Origin: Rotaria sordida
Lineage: Eukaryota > Rotifera > Eurotatoria > Philodinida > Philodinidae
NCBI GenBank assembly: GCA_905250125.1
Contig: CAJNOL010000289.1
Span: forward strand, 4,205-68,204
Direction: 5' to 3'
DNA length: 64,000 nt
In this document: positions 60,201 through 64,000 of the stretch, piece by piece
Position numbering within the stretch: the first letter of the stretch is position 1
Layout: every line of letters begins with the position of its first letter
Translations under genes and position numbers: made by a program
The notes under the pieces: model-generated
What the model was told of the DNA's origin: nothing
Databases searched by the model: none
Seen by the model: only the letters and a program-made list of their open reading frames with translations

Positions 60201-63200
60201 GGTATTGTTCAATACACTTTGATAACTTGTTATCATAGTATTTGGAGGATAGGTTGAAGTGCCAGCTAGAATTATGGAAGATAAACATTATCGAAAAGTT
60301 TTAAGCGATAAAAAACAATATTACTCTAACCATTAAACTAACAAATTTAAAATATTACGTGTCCATAGCGAGCATGGATCAAGATATTTGATTTTTAAGA
60401 TATTCACAATTTTGGTATAGGAACATCATTATAAGAAAACGATTCACATTCATTTTTGTTTTTACACAATCATCGGATTTTTGAGGAAGTGAATATTTAG
60501 CATCGTGTTGAAATTTATTGATTGCATTAGATTCAGCTTCGTCTGAAAGTTTATTAATACCGAACTGAGAAAAAAAGTCGATAATCATTTACTAAAATCC
60601 GTAAGTTACCAGTACATTCGATTTTCTTTCACATGAAAGTAATATATTATACCAAATAATATTTTAATAGATTTACTACAAATCGAGATGAAGATCTTCA
60701 ATCAAAAGATTTTTTTATACCAAGGATACATTATGAGCGCCCGTTCTTCGCAGTTAATAATTGAACAATAAATATTATAAAATTTGAAGCAAACATTCCT
60801 TGGATTCTTACTTTTATGATGTTCCTTGGACAGATATCACCTGTGAGCAGCGAACACTCTTAACGTGTGCTTGGTGAAGGATATACCTTTGTTAATATCA
60901 TTTAATTACATAACTTTATCTCCATTTGTTGTAAATCTATTGATTTCTGATGAAATGATATCGAAAGTAATGAGAACCTACAGATTTTGATAAAAAATTG
61001 CCAACTGTTTCCTCAATTTGGTATTAGTAAACTTTCAGAAGAAGCTGAATCTAATGTAATCGATAAATTTCAACAGGATTCTAAAAACTCACTCCCTCAA
61101 AAATCCGACAATTGTGTTAAAACGAAAATGAATGTGAATCGTTTTCTTATAATGATGTTCCAATACCAAAAACTGTGAATATCTTAAAAATCGAATATCT
61201 CAGTCCACGCTCACTATGAGCACGTAATATTTTAAATTTGTTAGTTTGGTGGTGAGAGTAATAATTTGACTCGAACATGGTCAATTTTCTTGTGTATCAA
61301 TACAAAAGGTTCCACTGTATGTGATCTTCAATATTCTATATTCAATATTTTTGATTATTGCTTTCTTGATGCTTAAAAATGTTCACTTTCCATCGGCCTA
61401 GAATATTTGTTGATTATTAGACATTTCTGTATACTCCACCTTGTATCACCGAAGCGGCAAAATACTAACATGAAACTTTCTCAAAAATTGCACACGATAG
61501 ATTTTCATGTGTTTCATTGACAAATTGCAAGGACTCATTGTTGGACAACTAGATTAGCTTATCATAAAAGCCTATTTTCATATTCAACAAAGACAATGTA
61601 TTGACGATTTTTTTGCACAATGTTGAAGAGTTGTTGGGGCTATTTTTATGTATCGCGACTAGTTCCTTGATGAGCTAATACGAAGATTATCTTTAAAAAC
61701 AAAGAAAAATTTGACCTTTGGAAAGGGGCGGAGATACATTTGCAAGGAGGACGTCCAGCATATTTATATGAAACTCTATACGAATCTATACATATATGTA
61801 TTATGTTTATTTCAAAAATGAAGTTTTTCTATGTCCCCATTTCTCTTTCTAGAAATTTGTAGGCCGAAAATTTCTGCCCGTTTACAAGAGAGTGATTTAT
61901 ATCGATTTATCAAAGATGTTGTGCTGATTATTGTCACATAAAAATTTCTATTAGGACCGTTGAGTATTGTTAAAATATCCTCAATAAACCGACTTTCTGT
62001 TATAGGAAAATAGGCTATTCTAGAGAATACTATTGCAAACTAACAATAAACTTCTGCTATTCCGAGAGATTTTGCCTGTAAAATCTATAGAGCTCGATAG
62101 TGTGCAGTTTTACGTTGGTGCTCAGTTGTTCTGTGACGCGGGATTGAGTCTACTGGAGTGCCATATAGCCAGCATATAACCTAGATCTGTGGCAAATAGT
62201 TATTTTTAAATATGAAGAAAACAACGACGAAGACTATTGATTATAGAAAATTGAAGAGTACGTATAATTGCATCGAATCGAATTTAAAAAAAACAAAATC
62301 TGCATAAGTTTATCTTAGAATATCATTGAGATCACAATATGTATGACTAATATATTTATTCATCAACGATTATAACCAGTAAATGAACCCTTAGCACATT
62401 AAAATTTTAGGAAAACTTGATTTTCGGATTGAAATTTGGTGAATATTAGACGGAAAAGCCCAATTTTATGCAAGCGAGTGGTATCTCATCGTCTTTTTAG
62501 ACGCTTTCTGAAAATCTTTATAAGGATTTTGTACAAGACAAAATGCACTATATTAAAATTCACCTTTCAAGAATTTTCATATTAAAAGAGAACTTACAGT
62601 AAAAAAAACCTTCGTTAAAAAGTCAGAAATTTGTCGATGCCAAGGTGTATTTTTTTCAAAGCGTTGCAAGAGGCTTTTTGATTCAGCTTGACGTGTACTT
62701 TCTAATGAGATATTGCCCGATCTGAACGGACAATAAAATGACAGAAGTACAGACAAACCAATGAAACTAGCTGTTTGCGTCTTCTGACACTCAGCTTCTG
62801 CTTTAATGCCTATAAACTCCGTCAAATTAAATCTCAGTAGCCAAAATTTTTTTTTCATAAATCCATTTTTCCATGAATAATCGATTGATGTAAAAAAAAT
62901 TAAATTTCTCAATGGGCTCACAAAGTATATAGACTATCACCAACACTATAGGAGCTTTAGAAAGCATTGTTATCTTTCTGTTATTAGCTTTGTCTTAAAA
63001 TTAAACTCAATTTAACAGTTACATGCGAATAATAAAACCCATAGTAAAGATAAGATTCTCTAATGTTTAAGTTTCAATCTACTTACTTGTTACTGGAGCA
63101 ATAGTAGTATTAGTAAGTACTGTTGATGTATTGGATGTAGGAATAAGAGTAACTCTTGTTGCTCCAGATACAATTACTGTATATGAACCTATAATATTTT

Positions 63201-63521
63201 CAAAGTAGGTTGTTGCAACTAATATATAGACAGTATTTGGTTGTAGATAATATATGAATTGAAACTGTCCATAAGAACCACTGTCATCATCTTCTCCCAA
63301 CAAATTCAATCTTGGTGAAGACGGCAAGAAATTGTTTATATACAGGTACCCATATGTGTCAACAAGAGAATTACTTTTGAATCGATAATAATTAGCTGTT
63401 GAAACAGTTACTTGATAGGTATCATAGTAATAGTTTGCATTTGTTCCTCGATAACGTAAAAATTTTCGACTATTTGTTGCCCATGCCGATGAATAGGTGG
63501 TATTAGCTCCATATATATTTA
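54246..63521 (-). CDS. Modular secreted/surface protein with repeated PPC-like beta-sandwich domains (5' end outside window)
   Basis: Exons (minus): 63521-63087 (145 codons), 60265-59822 (148), 57384-56860 (175), a 24-nt microexon 54811-54788, and 54721-54246 with the stop. Every junction is phase 1, so the three large exons are symmetric 1-1 modules that can be duplicated or skipped without a frameshift. Each encodes one domain with ITVNTTGNYTFKSNCSIDSY, GYLYVNSF, a DDDTGGY block, YILQAGTTYILI and a final SFSIMAWG strand. This is the pattern of bacterial pre-peptidase C-terminal (PPC)-like beta-sandwiches. The modules are joined by Ser/Thr-rich linkers. After the third module comes CNGSNIRLTCPG, reminiscent of the start of a SUEL-type lectin domain, then a C-terminal domain of about 160 residues that is not recognised. 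Modules two and three are almost identical in DNA. Introns are 2.0-2.8 kb and full of repeats. No signal peptide is visible because the gene continues to the right. Confidence 0.75.
55338..56060. repeat. Degenerate hexamer array (gaccga/gactgg type)
   Basis: The plus strand is built of loosely 6-bp units such as gagact, gggacc, gaaccg and gatcga. They are interrupted every 50-90 bp by T-rich blocks (tttttttggactagaac and similar). It lies inside the intron 54812-56859 of the modular gene and is too diverged for an exact unit. Confidence 0.7.
57678..58840. mobile_element. Large foldback element, arms of about 540 bp
   Basis: The left arm (57678-58220) is the reverse complement of the right arm (about 58295-58840) with a loop of about 75 bp. 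Matching pairs include atagaaaatgaacattttta (left) with taaaaatgttcattttctat (right), aaagcaaaatagatac with gtatctattttgcttt, and cataaaagatg-type outer segments. Divergence rises toward the outer ends. No transposase frame is seen. It sits in the intron between modules two and three of the modular gene. Confidence 0.8.
58911..59019. repeat. Telomere-like palindrome (site 10)
   Basis: G-rich gatgtgggtgtgagtgttgg is followed by a long C-rich run containing acaccccatacccataccca and ctcacactcatacccgg. It is directly joined on the right to a degenerate hexamer array. Confidence 0.65.
59020..59290. repeat. Second degenerate hexamer array
   Basis: Units such as gattgg, gagact, gaccga and gggacc continue straight from the telomere-like C-rich run and end in T-rich blocks (ttttattctgatgagg), the same make-up as the array at 55338-56060. 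Confidence 0.65.
60315..61268. mobile_element. Foldback element with arms of about 300 bp carrying a short frame
   Basis: The left arm (about 60315-60625) and right arm (about 60965-61268) are reverse complements with a spacer of about 340 bp. Ends match as attactctaaccattaaact against its near-complement gttagtttggtggtgagagt. Each arm encodes, outward-facing, a related frame (left: FGINKLSDEAESNAINKF; right: FGISKLSEEAESNVIDKF), followed by CVKTKMNVNRFLIMMF. Differences between arms are largely conservative at protein level. The family is not recognised. Confidence 0.75.
62598..62809 (-). pseudogene. Unrecognised exon-like coding segment in an intron
   Basis: An acceptor (ttatag) and a donor (ACT|gtaagt) bracket 212 nt encoding IKAEAECQKTQTASFIGLSV and later ESKSLLQRFEKNTPWHRQIS. 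It is less AT-rich than its surroundings. Its length (2+210 nt) does not fit the 1-1 phase of the modular gene around it, so it is probably a fragment of another gene. The function is unknown. Confidence 0.3.
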
Positions 63522-63603
63522 CTAATTTTTAGAATAAAAAAAAAATCGAGATTTCAAACTCTTCATGTTCTCAACGCAGAAAGATTAAAATTTCCCTTCG
63601 AAA

Positions 63604-64000
63604 ATCTTTTATTCCCTCGACTGAAAGGAGGGTCATATGAAAAAAAATAGTTTGCTTGTTGCTTGTCACAAGGTCAAAAGAACATCCGCTTAAACATCAA
63701 TGATCATATTTCCTCGACTGTAGGGAGGGTCATATAAAAAAAATAGCTTGTAGGTTATCGAGGGCGCTGAATCCGAATCCGAAACCCATTTCTTTGGCCG
63801 TCATTTCATTGGTCGGAAACCGGCCAATCAGAAACAAACTTTCTTATTTTAAGACTTTTGACCGTTTTGATGGAAGTTTGCTATAGGTTATCAAGGGCCC
63901 TGAATCTGAATCAGAAGTCCATTTGTTTGGCCGAGGTTTCATTGGTCAGCAACCGGCCAATCAGAAACGAACTTTTTTAGTTTGAGACTTTTGACCGTTT
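63604..64000 (+). repeat. Tandem repeats at the right edge
   Basis: Two nested repeats are seen. First, ccctcgactgaaaggagggtcatat near 63614 recurs near 63713 as cctcgactgtagggagggtcatat, about 100 bp on. Second, a 133-bp unit starting taggttatc at 63751 recurs at 63884 and is cut by the window edge. Each 133-bp unit contains an inverted CCAAT pair around ccgg (cattggtcggaaaccggcca then atcag). Confidence 0.8.

Noticed and set aside
1-64000. tRNA, rRNA and CRISPR
   Set aside because: No cloverleaf-like segment with a GGTTCGAATCC-type box, no rRNA similarity, and none of the repeat arrays has the repeat-spacer form of a CRISPR; the genome is eukaryotic.

Overview
The window is eukaryotic nuclear DNA, most likely from a bdelloid rotifer. 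It is AT-rich. Genes are split by GT-AG introns that are often about 45-115 bp. Degenerate TGTGGG/CCCACA arrays recur; TGTGGG is, from memory, the bdelloid telomeric repeat. Bacterial-like or fungal-like enzyme genes carrying introns sit beside ordinary metazoan genes, and small inverted-repeat elements are dense. A 10-N gap at 39435-39444 marks a draft assembly. The organism call is inference.

Layout. 1.4-2.6 kb (-): 3' half of a GH13 alpha-amylase-family gene with no visible 5' half. 4.6-15.0 kb (-): one 14-exon gene for a membrane-anchored protein of about 2,808 residues with three complete M1 aminopeptidase units in tandem. The joined exons total 8,427 nt, a multiple of three, with every junction in phase. 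15.8-16.8 kb: a palindromic, broken mariner-like relic. 21.8-27.9 kb (+): a FAD-linked (BBE/VAO-type) oxidoreductase, probably secreted. 28.1-28.8 kb: a decayed GTPase directly abutting a telomere-like island. 33.0-34.5 kb: two decayed tandem copies of a cysteine-rich gene. 37.8-39.5 kb (-): a Prospero/Prox homeobox gene whose homeodomain appears to be preceded by an AT-AC intron. 39.5-47.9 kb: mostly gene-free. 47.9-48.5 kb (+): a frameshifted zinc-binding/coiled-coil gene. 54.2-63.5 kb (-): 3' part of a modular gene built of phase 1-1 exons, each encoding a PPC-like beta-sandwich, and running off the right edge.

Between genes the main content is repeats. There are ten head-to-head G-rich/C-rich telomere-like palindromes, several foldback elements with arms of about 100-550 bp, TIR elements of about 0.55-0.75 kb, a 94-bp minisatellite, degenerate hexamer arrays and a 133-bp tandem repeat at the right edge. 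Genes are independent transcription units; no operon-like coupling is visible. The M1 protein, the oxidoreductase and the modular protein all look secreted or cell-surface.
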